Positions 32,676 through 41,536 of a stretch of DNA of 64,000 nt are shown here, in pieces. The number at the start of each line of letters is the position of its first letter. Within the stretch, counting starts at the first letter, position 1. The DNA lies in assembly GCA_963725065.1 (NCBI GenBank), contig CAVRXD010000019.1, forward strand, positions 70,788 to 134,787, in the 5' to 3' direction. This DNA comes from VAZQ01 sp963725065. GTDB taxonomy: Bacteria; Pseudomonadota; Alphaproteobacteria; Rhizobiales; Xanthobacteraceae. The notes beneath the pieces were generated by a model. That model worked only from the letters and a program-made list of their open reading frames with translations. It was not told the origin of the DNA and ran no database searches. The translations under genes were made by a program, and so were the position numbers.

Positions 32676-34496
32676 TCACGATCCGGCCTCCAGCTCCTCG
32701 CGGAGAATTTCCAGCTCCAGCCACTTCGCTTCCGCGGCCGCCAATTCCGCCTGGATCGACGCGAGCGCGGCGGACGTTTCTTCGAACGACTTGCGATCGC
32801 GGGCGTAGAGGCCGGGATCGTCCAGCCGTCCATGCAGCGCGCGGACTTTTTCCGTGAGCGCGAGGATCGTTTGCGGCAGGGTCTCGAGGGCGTGCTTCTC
32901 GTGAAAGCTCAGCCGGCGCTTGACCGACTTGCGCTCGCGCGGTTGCGCCTCTGTCGCCGCTTTCACCTCCTTTGCGGGAGCCTGCTTCATCGCCTCGCGG
33001 GTCAAATCTTCCCCGCGCTGCGCCAGCATGTCGCTGTAGCCGCCGGCATATTCCGTCCAACGCCCGCCACCCTCCGGCGCAACCACCGCGCCGACCACGC
33101 GGTCGAGGAAATCGCGGTCGTGGCTGATGAGAATGATGGTGCCGTCATAGTCGCCGAGCATCTCCTCGAGCACGTCGAGCGTTTCCAGGTCGAGGTCATT
33201 GGTCGGCTCGTCGAGGACGAGCACGTTCGAGGGCCTTGCCAATGCCCGCGCCAGCATGAGGCGGCCGCGCTCGCCTCCCGACAGCACGCTGAGCGGGGTG
33301 CGTGCCTGCTCGGGGGCGAACAGGAAATCCTTCATGTAGCCGATCACATGCTTGGACTGTGTGCCGACGACGATGGTTTCGCCGCGTCCGTGACTTATCG
33401 CCTCCGCCACCGTTGCGCTCGGATCGAGGCTCTCGCGATGTTGATCGAGCCTCGTCATGGCGAGATTGGCGCCGAGACGCACGCTGCCGGAATCCGGCGC
33501 CAGCGTGCCGGTCAGTAGATTGATCAGCGTCGTCTTGCCGCTTCCATTCGGGCCGATGATGCCGATGCGATCGCCGCGATGGATGCGGGTAGAGAAATCG
33601 GCCACGATCGGCCGTTCCTCATAGGTTTTGCCGATGTGGTCGGCCTCGACCACGAGCGTGCTCGACCGGTCCGCGGCCGCGGCGGCGAGCGTGGCCTTCC
33701 CGGCCGCGGCGCGGTGGGTGCGGCGGGCCTCCCGCAGGGCATGCAGGTGGCCGAGCCGGCGAATGTTGCGCTTGCGCCGCCCGGTGACGCCGTAGCGCAG
33801 CCAATGCTCCTCGGCGACGATCTCGCGGCCGAGCTTGTGCTGCTCCCGCTCCTCCTCGGCCAGCACCTCGTCCCGCCAGGCTTCGAAGGAAGCGAAGCCG
33901 CGCTCGATGCGGCGCGTCTTGCCACGATCGAGCCAGATCGTGCTCTGCGACAGATTGGCCAGGAATCGGCGGTCGTGGCTGATCGTGACCAGCGCGGCGC
34001 GGCGCCCCAGGAGTTCGCGTTCGAGCCATTCGATGGTGGTGAGGTCGAGATGATTGGTGGGCTCGTCCAGCAGCAGGATGTCGGGTGCGGGGGCGAGCAC
34101 GCGCGCGAGCGCGGCCCGCCGCGCCTCGCCGCCGGAGAGGCGAGCGGGATCCTCGCTGCCGTCGAGGCCGAGTTGCTCCAGGAGATAGCGCGCCTGGTGA
34201 CCGTCGTCGCCGGGGCCGAGGCCCGCTTCCACATAGGCGAGCGTCGTGGCCGCGCCGGCGAGGTCGGGTTCCTGCGGCAGATAACGCAGGGTGGCTCCGG
34301 GCTGCAGGAAACGCGTCCCGCGATCGGGCTCGATCAGTCCGGCGGCCATCCGCAGCAAGGTCGATTTGCCCGACCCGTTGCGGCCGACCAGGCAGACGCG
34401 CTCGCCGGCCGAGACGGTCAGCTCCGCGCCGGCCAAAAGCGGTGTGCCGCCGAAGGTCAGCGCGACATCTCTGAGCTGAATGAGGGGAGGCGCCAT
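32676..34496 (-). CDS. ABC-F family ATPase (Uup-like)
   Basis: 606 residues, two ABC domains without membrane helices. Walker A motifs GRNGSGKST (about residue 37) and GPNGSGKTT (about 316), signatures LSGGEARR and LSGGERGR, and Walker B motifs LLLDEPTNHLD and LVLDEPTNDLD are intact. A linker of charged helices joins the domains. The C-terminal 90 residues after a Lys/Glu-rich stretch form the coiled coil seen in Uup, which acts on ribosomes or DNA intermediates. It starts 13 bases after the DUF188 gene stop, so both are probably on one transcript. Confidence 0.93.
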   Translation of the reverse strand: MAPPLIQLRDVALTFGGTPLLAGAELTVSAGERVCLVGRNGSGKSTLLRMAAGLIEPDRGTRFLQPGATLRYLPQEPDLAGAATTLAYVEAGLGPGDDGHQARYLLEQLGLDGSEDPARLSGGEARRAALARVLAPAPDILLLDEPTNHLDLTTIEWLERELLGRRAALVTISHDRRFLANLSQSTIWLDRGKTRRIERGFASFEAWRDEVLAEEEREQHKLGREIVAEEHWLRYGVTGRRKRNIRRLGHLHALREARRTHRAAAGKATLAAAAADRSSTLVVEADHIGKTYEERPIVADFSTRIHRGDRIGIIGPNGSGKTTLINLLTGTLAPDSGSVRLGANLAMTRLDQHRESLDPSATVAEAISHGRGETIVVGTQSKHVIGYMKDFLFAPEQARTPLSVLSGGERGRLMLARALARPSNVLVLDEPTNDLDLETLDVLEEMLGDYDGTIILISHDRDFLDRVVGAVVAPEGGGRWTEYAGGYSDMLAQRGEDLTREAMKQAPAKEVKAATEAQPRERKSVKRRLSFHEKHALETLPQTILALTEKVRALHGRLDDPGLYARDRKSFEETSAALASIQAELAAAEAKWLELEILREELEAGS

Positions 34497-34509
34497 TCTC
34501 AGCCTGGTC

Positions 34510-34971
34510 TCACCGCTGCGCCGTCACGCGCTGGGCGCCGCGCCGGATGGCCGCATCGAGGGCGGAGAGAAAGGCGGAGCGATCCCGCGGCGAGAATGGC
34601 GGCGGGCCGCGGGTTGCCTCTCCCGCCGATCGCAGATCATGCATCAGGTTGCGAACGGCGAGGGTCATCCCGATGCTCTCTTCGGTAAAAGCACGCCCGT
34701 TGGGGGCGATGACGTCGGCGCCCGCCTTCACGCACCGGCTCGCCAGGGGGATGTCGGCGGTGATCACGATGTCGCCCGGCCCGGCCCGTTCGGCAATCCA
34801 ATTGTCGGCGGCGTCCATGCCGGCGCCGGCGGCGATCCGGTCGATCAGCGGATCCTGCGGAACGCGGATGAACCCCGCGGCGACCACGGTGACGGGAAGC
34901 TGATGCCGCGCGGCGACACGGTAGACCTCGTCCTTCACCGGACAGGCATCGGCATCGATGTAGATGCGCAT
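34510..34971 (-). CDS. YaiI/YqxD family protein (DUF188, UPF0178)
   Basis: 153 residues. MRIYIDADACPVKDEVYRVA and DIVITADIPLASRCV, then ADVIAPNGRAFTEESIG, are the conserved blocks of UPF0178, a PIN-like fold with acidic residues that could hold a metal. GGAGAA lies six bases before ATG 34971; the frame is open upstream but not conserved. It is followed after 13 bases by the ABC-F gene. The biochemical role of the family is not known. Confidence 0.92.
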   Translation of the reverse strand: MRIYIDADACPVKDEVYRVAARHQLPVTVVAAGFIRVPQDPLIDRIAAGAGMDAADNWIAERAGPGDIVITADIPLASRCVKAGADVIAPNGRAFTEESIGMTLAVRNLMHDLRSAGEATRGPPPFSPRDRSAFLSALDAAIRRGAQRVTAQR

Positions 34972-35069
34972 CGAGTTCTCCGTAATCGGCGCGGTGGGAT
35001 ACGACAGATGAAGCGTATTTAGGCATCGATTGGAAGCCGCGCGCGAGGGCGGGAGGCCGCCCGGCGAGC

Positions 35070-35096
35070 AAAAAAATAGCCCCGACGAGCGGGGCT
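35070..35096 (-). terminator. minus-strand rho-independent terminator-like hairpin
   Basis: Read on the minus strand, AGCCCCG and CGGGGCT (complement of 35090-35096 and 35078-35084) close a five-base loop and are followed by A and seven T residues. There is no minus-strand gene to its right that it could end. Read on the plus strand it is a seven-base-pair hairpin ending seven bases before the AAGGAGGAAA of the 35117 ORF. Its role is uncertain. Confidence 0.7.
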
Positions 35097-35116
35097 TAGT
35101 GAAGGAGGAAACGCCC

Positions 35117-35281
35117 ATGATTAGGCGCTGGCAAGGTGACCTGTTTTGCCCGCTCTGCCAATCGGGAATCGCGCCGCGACGGGACATTTGCGCCGTGTGT
35201 GACCTTTTCGTCACAGCCGCGCGCCGGAGCCTGGAACTGCAACCGATAGGAGGGGAGGCGAGCACGCCGCGTTGCTGCTAG
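35117..35281 (+). CDS. small zinc-ribbon-like protein
   Basis: 54 residues. AAGGAGGAAA stands about seven bases before ATG 35117, one of the strongest ribosome-binding sites in the window. CPLC at about residue 11 and CAVC near residue 25 give a C-x2-C-x10-C-x2-C zinc-ribbon pattern, and the protein ends in CC. A stable hairpin sits directly upstream of the ribosome-binding site. The acyl-CoA synthetase gene starts 43 bases further. The function is unknown. Confidence 0.6.
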   Translation: MIRRWQGDLFCPLCQSGIAPRRDICAVCDLFVTAARRSLELQPIGGEASTPRCC

Positions 35282-35324
35282 CTTCGCGCTCACGCATATC
35301 TGCGCGAACTGCAGCCAGACGAGC

Positions 35325-36911
35325 ATGGGCGACATGGACAATCCGAATCGCGGGCGCAATCTCGGCTTTTTCTTCGACCAGGCCACTGCCCGCGTACCCG
35401 ACAAGGTTGCGATCATCGACCTGTTCGGGGGCCGAGAGCGTTGCACCACCTACCGGCAGCTCGACGAGCGGATGGATCAGGTCGCGCGCATGCTGGCGCG
35501 GCTCGGCGTGCGCGCGGGCGAGCGCGTGGCCATGCTGGTCGGGAATCGCACCGAGTTCATCGAGTTCTTCTTCGGATCGATGCGCGCCGGGGCGATCCCG
35601 CTTCCTCTCAACACGCGGCTTGCTACCGGCACGCTCGAGCACATCATCGCCGATGCCGGCTGCGTGCTGGCGATCGTGGAGCCTTCGAGCCACCGCGACG
35701 CCGTCACGATCGCGGCGCGCCTGCCGCTCCGACACCGGCTGCTGCTCGACCAGAGCCAGGACGGTTTTCTGTCGTTCGAGGCGGAAATGGCAAAGCCGAG
35801 CGCGCCGGTCGCGCCGCCCCCCATCGCGGACGATACCCAGGCCTTCCAGCCGTACACGTCAGGGTCGACCGGCCGGCCCAAGGGCGCCATCATGACGCAT
35901 CACGGCATGCTCTGGTATGTCGCCTACAACCAGCGCCACTGGCCGTCCTCCGAGAGCGACCGCGGGCTCGTCGCATTGCCGCTCTTCCACAAGAACGCGC
36001 TGCGCGGCACGGTGAAGCCGATGCTCCACGCCGGCGGCTCCTTCGTGCTGATGCCGGCTTATGAGCCGCGCGCCTATCTCGACGCCCTGGCGAAGTACAA
36101 GTGCACCTATTCGCGCGGCGTCGCGGCGGTGTTCACGATGTTTCTCCAGCACGGCGACTATCTGCGCACGCTCGACCTGAGCGCCTTGCGCGGCATGACC
36201 ATCGGATCGGCGGTGGTGACCCCGGAGCTTCTCGATGCGGTCGAGCGCGCGCTTCCGCACGTCAAGGTCTCGGAAAGCTACGGGCTGACCGAAGGCGGCA
36301 GCCCGCTGCGCGCGCCGATCGACGGCCGTCCGGTCCCGCGCGGCAGCCCCGGCGTTCCTGCGCCCGACATCGAGCTCAGGTTGGTCGATGCGCACGGCCG
36401 CGATGCCGAGGAAGGCGAGCTGTTGATCCGGTGCCCCTATGTCTGCCTCGGCTATTACAACGAGCCGGAGATCACCCGCGCGAAGCTCACGGACGGCTGG
36501 CTGCACACCGGCGACATCTTCTGCAAGGACAAGGACGGGTTCTTCTACTTCCGCAGCCGCGTCGACGACATGTTCAGTTGCGGCGGCGAGAACGTGTACC
36601 CGAAGGAGGTCGAGAACCTGCTGTTCGCCCATCCCGACGTGGTCAATGCCGTGGTGACCCCGGTGCCGCATCCGGTGAAGGGCTTCGTGCCGGCTGCCAT
36701 GGTGATCGCGCGGGAAGGCGCAACTGTCACGCCGGAGCATCTCAAGGCCTATTGCCTGGACAAAGGACCCGCCTATTCCCATCCGCGCTTCGTCGACATC
36801 GTCGCGGCGTTGCCGCTCAATGGCGCCGGCAAGATCGACCGCGGCGTGGTGCAGGCAAAACTGGGCGCCGCTTATCGTGCCACGAGCGACGCGGACGGTA
36901 TGAAGGCGTGA
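35325..36911 (+). CDS. AMP-dependent acyl-CoA synthetase/ligase
   Basis: 528 residues of the adenylate-forming family. YTSGSTGRPKGAIM near residue 176 is the phosphate-binding P-loop; SYGLTEGGSP near residue 320, the GWLHTGDIF motif and the C-terminal hinge DDMFSCGGENVYPKEVE follow in the usual order, and GAGKIDR near the end holds the catalytic Lys. It would activate a carboxylic acid to its CoA thioester via an acyl-AMP. The acid is unknown; fatty-acid, aromatic and cyclohexane carboxylates are all possible. It converges on the ABC permease gene ending at 36981. Confidence 0.92.
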   Translation: MGDMDNPNRGRNLGFFFDQATARVPDKVAIIDLFGGRERCTTYRQLDERMDQVARMLARLGVRAGERVAMLVGNRTEFIEFFFGSMRAGAIPLPLNTRLATGTLEHIIADAGCVLAIVEPSSHRDAVTIAARLPLRHRLLLDQSQDGFLSFEAEMAKPSAPVAPPPIADDTQAFQPYTSGSTGRPKGAIMTHHGMLWYVAYNQRHWPSSESDRGLVALPLFHKNALRGTVKPMLHAGGSFVLMPAYEPRAYLDALAKYKCTYSRGVAAVFTMFLQHGDYLRTLDLSALRGMTIGSAVVTPELLDAVERALPHVKVSESYGLTEGGSPLRAPIDGRPVPRGSPGVPAPDIELRLVDAHGRDAEEGELLIRCPYVCLGYYNEPEITRAKLTDGWLHTGDIFCKDKDGFFYFRSRVDDMFSCGGENVYPKEVENLLFAHPDVVNAVVTPVPHPVKGFVPAAMVIAREGATVTPEHLKAYCLDKGPAYSHPRFVDIVAALPLNGAGKIDRGVVQAKLGAAYRATSDADGMKA

Positions 36912-36980
36912 GCTGAGCGGAATTGATGCGCCGCGAATCCGGCGCGCTTGCTCCCCCGTTGGCGAGAGCGCAGTGAAAAC

Positions 36981-37736
36981 TCACCCGCCGCTGGCGAGCG
37001 GGGCGTCCTGGCGCCGCGTTGCCCAGCCCGTCAACCTCGCTTCGAGCAGGGCGAAGACGACATAAGTCGCAATTCCCATGATCGCGATCACGCCGAGGCC
37101 CGCGAACATCAGCGGCACGCGGAATTGCGACGACGCCTGCAGCATCAGGTACCCGATGCCGTCGTTCGACGCCAAGGTCTCGGAAATCACCGTGCCCACG
37201 AAGGCGAGCGTGATCGCGACCTTCAGCGACGCGAAGAAATAAGGCATCGAACGCGGCAGCCCCACCTTGCGCAGGATGTCGAGCTTGCTGGCGCCGAGCG
37301 AGCGCAGGACGTCCTCGAGCTCAGGCTCGACGGTGGCCAGCCCGGTGGCGACGTTCACCGCAATGGGAAAGAAGCAGAGCAGGAAGGCGGTGGCGATCGC
37401 CGGCGCCGTTCCGATGCCGAGCCACAGCACCAGGATCGGCACAACGGCGGCCTTGGGCACGGAATTGACGCCGATCAGCAGCGGGTAGAGGCCGCTATAG
37501 ACCAGGCGGAAGGAGCCGATGAGAACGCCGAGGATCACCCCCACCACGATGCCGAGCGCGAACCCGAACATGGTGTTCTTGAGGGTGAACAGCGCGTTGT
37601 GCAGGATGGCGTCGCGATATTCGAGAAACGCCGCCCACACCGCCGTCGGAGCCGGCAGCACGAACGCCGCGATGCCGAAGAGATCGACAATGGCCTGCCA
37701 CACGACGAGCAGGCCGATGATGACCAGCCATGGCAT
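36981..37736 (-). CDS. ABC transporter permease (NMT1/SsuC type), N-terminus uncertain
   Basis: 251 residues from ATG 37736, with about six transmembrane segments starting WLVIIGLLVVWQAIVDLFG. The EAA coupling loop (about 150-170) reads SLGASKLDILRKVGLPRSMPYFFASL. The expected start just after the ATPase stop is ATG 37780, which reads MTSLLRAIG but is out of frame with the body. The body frame reads RNWRRLNVAMPW at the same place. A one-base indel would join them. Only cytoplasmic residues are affected, so the transporter may still work. Confidence 0.85.
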   Translation of the reverse strand: MPWLVIIGLLVVWQAIVDLFGIAAFVLPAPTAVWAAFLEYRDAILHNALFTLKNTMFGFALGIVVGVILGVLIGSFRLVYSGLYPLLIGVNSVPKAAVVPILVLWLGIGTAPAIATAFLLCFFPIAVNVATGLATVEPELEDVLRSLGASKLDILRKVGLPRSMPYFFASLKVAITLAFVGTVISETLASNDGIGYLMLQASSQFRVPLMFAGLGVIAIMGIATYVVFALLEARLTGWATRRQDAPLASGG

Positions 37737-37777
37737 CGCAACATTGAGGCGGCGCCAATTGCGCGAAGTAGCGACGT

Positions 37778-37809
37778 CATGTCAGACGGCCTTCATGTCA
37801 GACGGCCTT
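37778..37809. repeat. 16-base tandem duplication spanning the ATPase stop codon
   Basis: CATGTCAGACGGCCTT is present twice in tandem (37778-37793 and 37794-37809). On the minus strand each copy reads AAGGCCGTCTGACATG, i.e. the last codons and stop of the ATPase and the start codon of the permease. Duplication moved the permease start 16 bases further from the stop. Confidence 0.88.
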
Positions 37810-38646
37810 CGCCCGTGCCGCGAGCCCGGCCTCGTCGCGTACCCGCGAGATTTCGGTGCGAATGGCATGCACGAGGTCGATGAAGGGCTTGTCGAACGTG
37901 CTTTCCACCGTGCGCGGCCGCGGCAGCCCCACGCGATGGGTGGCAACGATGCGGCCGGGCCGCGCGCTCATGACGAAGATGACGTCGGCGAGGTAGGCGG
38001 CTTCGCGCAGGTCATGGGTCACGAGCACGCAGGTGAACTTGCGGTCGAGCCACAGCTTCTGCAGCACGCCCCAGAGCTCCTCGCGGGTAAAGGCATCGAG
38101 CGCGCCGAACGGCTCATCCAGCATCAGCAGTTGCGGATCGTGAATGAGCGCCCGGCACAGGCTTGCGCGCTGCTGCATGCCGCCCGAGAGCATCCACGGC
38201 TGCTTGTCCTCGAACCCGGCGAGCCCGACCGCCGCCAGCAGCTCCTTGGCCTGCGCGATATACTTGTCTTTGAACTGGCGCAGGCGATGGCGATGTGGCC
38301 GCACGATCTCCAGCGGCAGCATCGTGTTCAGCAAGGTATTGCGCCACGGCAGCAATGTCGGGTTCTGGAACGCCATGCCCACGATCTTGAGCGGACCGTC
38401 GACATCGGCACCGGCGACGCGGATGGATCCGCCCGTGCACGGCATCAGGCCGGTGACGAGCTTCATCAGCGAAGACTTGCCGCAACCGGACGGCCCGACC
38501 ACGGCGGCGAATTCGCCGCGGGCGACGCTGAGCGTCGTACCGTCGAGCGCGAGCGTGCCATCCGGGCCGCCGTAACGCAGCGCGACGCCGTCCATCTCGA
38601 CGAATTTGGCCGGAGCCGCCCCCAAGCCGCCGGCAGCGTCTTGCAT
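37798..38646 (-). CDS. ABC transporter ATP-binding protein (NMT1/SsuB type)
   Basis: 282 residues from ATG 38646. Walker A GPSGCGKSS (about residue 52), Q-loop FQNPTLLPW, signature LSGGM, Walker B LLMLDEPFGALD and switch LVTHDLREA are intact. The C-terminus (GLPRPRTVESTFDKPF) is typical of the group that partners NMT1-like binding proteins. It is the middle gene of the 39698-36981 operon, 14 bases after the binding-protein stop. The much longer frame to 39771 merely reads through that gene and is rejected. Confidence 0.94.
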   Translation of the reverse strand: MQDAAGGLGAAPAKFVEMDGVALRYGGPDGTLALDGTTLSVARGEFAAVVGPSGCGKSSLMKLVTGLMPCTGGSIRVAGADVDGPLKIVGMAFQNPTLLPWRNTLLNTMLPLEIVRPHRHRLRQFKDKYIAQAKELLAAVGLAGFEDKQPWMLSGGMQQRASLCRALIHDPQLLMLDEPFGALDAFTREELWGVLQKLWLDRKFTCVLVTHDLREAAYLADVIFVMSARPGRIVATHRVGLPRPRTVESTFDKPFIDLVHAIRTEISRVRDEAGLAARAKAV

Positions 38647-38660
38647 CGCCTTGCGACCGC

Positions 38661-39698
38661 TTACGCGAGTTTTCGATCGGCGGCGGGCGGCAGGAATCGG
38701 CCGTCGTAGATCTGTTCCATGGTGGGCGCGGTGGTGAGCTGGAAGCCTTCCTTGATCACGTTGATGCCGCGCTCCATGCGCTCCTGGTTCATATTCCCGA
38801 TCCCGTTCTGACGCACGTTCGGCGTCAGCACAAGCTTGTCGAGCACCCAGTCCATCCGCGCGCGCTCGGTCTCGGCCTTGAGCAAGCCGTCGCGCTTGGT
38901 CACCGCGCTGATGGCGGCGGCGCGGTCCTTCGACGCCGCGGCCCAGGACCGGGCGACGGCGAGGGCGACGCGGCGCACCAGCTCCGGGTTCTTCTCCACC
39001 ACCGCCGGGTTGGCGATCAGCGAATTGCCCCAGAAATTGAAGCCGAAATCGGCGAAGTAGAGCAGCGTGATGTCCTCGAGCTTCAGCCCGGCCTCCATCA
39101 GGTTGAAGATGATGGTGTAATCGAAGCCCACGACGGCATCGACCTCGCCCTTGATCAGCATGGTGTCGCGCAGCTTGACGTCGATCGTGGTGCGGTTGAT
39201 GGACTTGAGATCGATGTTGTTGAGCGCGAGCAACGCGGGCAGGATCTTCGAGCCCGCGTCCACGCTGCCGGTACCGATGCGGGCTCCGACCATCTCCTGC
39301 AGCGTCTTGATCGGCTTGCGCTTGAGGCTGAGCACGACCGCGGGAAACTTGTCGAAGACCGTCATGATGAGCTTCGGCGCCTCCTTCGGGTTGCGGGAGG
39401 CGAACTCGACCAGCGTGCTGACATCGGCGAGGCCGAAGGGATGCGTCCCGGTGGCCACGCGCGTGACCGACTCGACCGAGCCGCCCGAGCCATCCATCGT
39501 GACGTTGATGCCCTGGTCGCGGAAAATCCCGCTCTCGGCGCCGAGAAACAGCGGCGCGTTGCCGCCATAGATGCGGAATTCCAGGCTGAAACGCACCGGC
39601 TCCGCCCCTTGCCCGCGCGCCACATGCGGTGCCATGACGAGCAGGCTGGTCGCGCCGAGTAGAACGTCGCGCCGCGTGGAATGGGATTTGGACGCCAT
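38661..39698 (-). CDS. ABC transporter substrate-binding protein (NMT1-like), Tat-type signal
   Basis: 345 residues. The N-terminus STRRDVLLGATSLLV carries a twin-arginine motif before the hydrophobic stretch, so Tat export is likely. The mature protein (VRFSLEFRIYGGNAPLFLGAESGIFRDQGINVTMDG; VATGTHPFGLADVSTLVEFA) has the NMT1/THI5-like fold. GAGAGGGAAG lies a few bases before ATG 39698. With the ATPase and permease it forms a three-gene importer. The ligand is unknown; the adjacent acyl-CoA synthetase (convergent) hints at a carboxylic acid. Confidence 0.92.
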   Translation of the reverse strand: MASKSHSTRRDVLLGATSLLVMAPHVARGQGAEPVRFSLEFRIYGGNAPLFLGAESGIFRDQGINVTMDGSGGSVESVTRVATGTHPFGLADVSTLVEFASRNPKEAPKLIMTVFDKFPAVVLSLKRKPIKTLQEMVGARIGTGSVDAGSKILPALLALNNIDLKSINRTTIDVKLRDTMLIKGEVDAVVGFDYTIIFNLMEAGLKLEDITLLYFADFGFNFWGNSLIANPAVVEKNPELVRRVALAVARSWAAASKDRAAAISAVTKRDGLLKAETERARMDWVLDKLVLTPNVRQNGIGNMNQERMERGINVIKEGFQLTTAPTMEQIYDGRFLPPAADRKLA

Positions 39699-40157
39699 GA
39701 TGCTTCCCTCTCGGTGTTAGCGAATCTTGCGGCCGGACAGCGCTCACGTACGCCAAAAGTCCAGCAGCCATCAGCCTAACCGATCACGCTCGCTCGTGCT
39801 GCCGCTTTTAGTCGCACGCTGCAGATTTCATCGGCAAAGCAATGACCCGGAACGTAAGTGCTCAAGCCGTGAGGCCGCCTTGGCAGGATTCGTCTGCTAT
39901 TGCCGGACTTCTCCCGCTCAGGGGCGTGCCATGTGCGGCTCAAGGAAATTGCATTGTCTTGCCGGACGCCTGCAGGTTGCGGTTTACCGAGCACGAAGGC
40001 CGCGCAGCGGCCAACACCGGCGCAGGTGGGCAAAGGCGCGCGTGCGCTCCGGTGTGCCGGTCTTCGATTGCGCGTGCGCCGCGCCACGCGTCACGCACGC
40101 GATTGAAGGACAGACGTGCGGGCGCGCTTCGCTTTGCGCGCCCCGCGGCTGTTGCCG
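39699..40157. other. 459-base gap without a gene
   Basis: It lies between the start of the ABC binding-protein gene (minus, from 39698) and the stop of the NicX/M29-like gene (minus, at 40158). Short open frames on both strands have no ribosome-binding sites or conserved motifs. I see no hairpin followed by T residues and no clear promoter; the promoter of the ABC operon must lie here. Confidence 0.5.
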
Positions 40158-41342
40158 CTAGACCGGGAAATTCTCCAGCAGGTCGACCGGGTCGCCGTAG
40201 CGCTCCGCCGCCGCCACCACCTGCGGATCGCGCAGGGCCATGAGAAATCCCTTGTCGATGACGGTGCAGTTGCCGGCCGTGACCGTGGTGTCGAAAGTGA
40301 CCATGTCCATGTGAACGTGCGGCTCTTCCCAGTACGGCATGACGCGCCGCAGGTACTCGGACTCCTTGAGTCCGTTGACGCCGAAATGCAGCGCGCCGGG
40401 AGAGTTAGGTCCGGCGGGGTAGATGTCGAAGCGTGGGGCCTTGGGATTGTGACCGCAGCCGAGTTCTTCGAGCGTCCCACCGACGATGAAGCGTAGTACT
40501 TCGGCTTCTTCGCTGCGGCCATGAACCGCACGGACGCGGCCGTTCTCGAACTCGACCCCGATCTTTTCCTCGAACGGCTTGTCGAAGCCGACCGCCCATT
40601 GCGGATAAAGAATGCCGTTGACCGGCATATGCGCGGCGTGATCGCCGCCGACCATCTTGAGCTCGTAGAGGTTCGGCCCGTGGGTGGGCAGGTAATGGAT
40701 GTAGCAGCCGTCCTCGTCGGCGACGTTGTGGCCGCGCCAGCGGTTGTCCTTCTTCATGATGGCGCGCATCTCCTCGGTGAAGTTCACCACGATGTCGGTG
40801 CCGCGCTCGTCCGTGAACCGCAAGTCGAAATTGCCCTTGTCGGGATAGGCGCGCGAGGACGCGCGGATGATCTCGCCGAGGACGTCGAGCGGAAAGCGCG
40901 CCTGCGGCGTGTTCAGGAGATCGAGGTTGCGGAAGAAGGTGATCTTGACCCAGCGCTGCCCCTTCTTGCGCCGCAGATTGATGCAGAAGGGATCGATGAC
41001 GGAAGCGAACCAGGTGGAGACGACGAAGGTCGCGCGTTCGATCAGCGCCTTGGCCTCGTCCGGGACCTCCATGAGCCGTGTCGACGCGCCCATATAGGAC
41101 GTGAAGGTCGCGCCGCGCGCCTTGGCGACCCCATAGACCGCCTGCAGCACGCGCGGGTCGAGCAGGGGATCGGTAAGCATGACGACGTGATCGCCGGGCT
41201 TGATCGCCATGACCTTGTGGAAATTGTCGGCGCCCTGGACATAGCTCGACGTGTCGGCCTTGGGATAGTCCACGGGATGCGGCAGGCCGCGCCGCGTTTT
41301 CGATTTGAGAATGTCGGAAACCGAGTTCGGAATCAGCGCCAT
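40158..41342 (-). CDS. NicX/aminopeptidase T (M29)-like protein
   Basis: 394 residues from ATG 41342, which has GGAGGAAG about five bases upstream. The early VMAIKPGDHVVMLTDPLLDPRVLQAVYGVAKARGA segment and the late His- and Asp-containing blocks (GALHFGVNGLKESEYLRR; EEPHVHMDMVTFDTTVTA) place it with thermophilic-type aminopeptidases. That fold also includes 2,5-dihydroxypyridine dioxygenase (NicX). Which activity applies cannot be decided. Next to it are a Bug protein, a VOC protein and a hydratase, so a ring-cleavage role is plausible but inferred. Confidence 0.75.
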   Translation of the reverse strand: MALIPNSVSDILKSKTRRGLPHPVDYPKADTSSYVQGADNFHKVMAIKPGDHVVMLTDPLLDPRVLQAVYGVAKARGATFTSYMGASTRLMEVPDEAKALIERATFVVSTWFASVIDPFCINLRRKKGQRWVKITFFRNLDLLNTPQARFPLDVLGEIIRASSRAYPDKGNFDLRFTDERGTDIVVNFTEEMRAIMKKDNRWRGHNVADEDGCYIHYLPTHGPNLYELKMVGGDHAAHMPVNGILYPQWAVGFDKPFEEKIGVEFENGRVRAVHGRSEEAEVLRFIVGGTLEELGCGHNPKAPRFDIYPAGPNSPGALHFGVNGLKESEYLRRVMPYWEEPHVHMDMVTFDTTVTAGNCTVIDKGFLMALRDPQVVAAAERYGDPVDLLENFPV

Positions 41343-41536
41343 ATCTTCCTCCACGAGATCGGGCGCGAATTGGTCTCGAGCTGTACTGGAGCGATCGCGC
41401 CGTTGTTGCGGCCAGTCTAAGGCATTTGTCGAGGAGGGGTCGATAGGGTCGCTTGCATGCACTTGTGCTCGTCATCCGCGCTGTAGCATGATCGGCCGAC
41501 CGCTCGCGCGCGCCAAGGTTGCGAAACAGAAAGCGG

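Noticed and set aside
36926..36943. GCGCCG/CGGCGC hairpin as terminator of the acyl-CoA synthetase gene
   Set aside because: Stem is good but no T residues follow; not enough to call.
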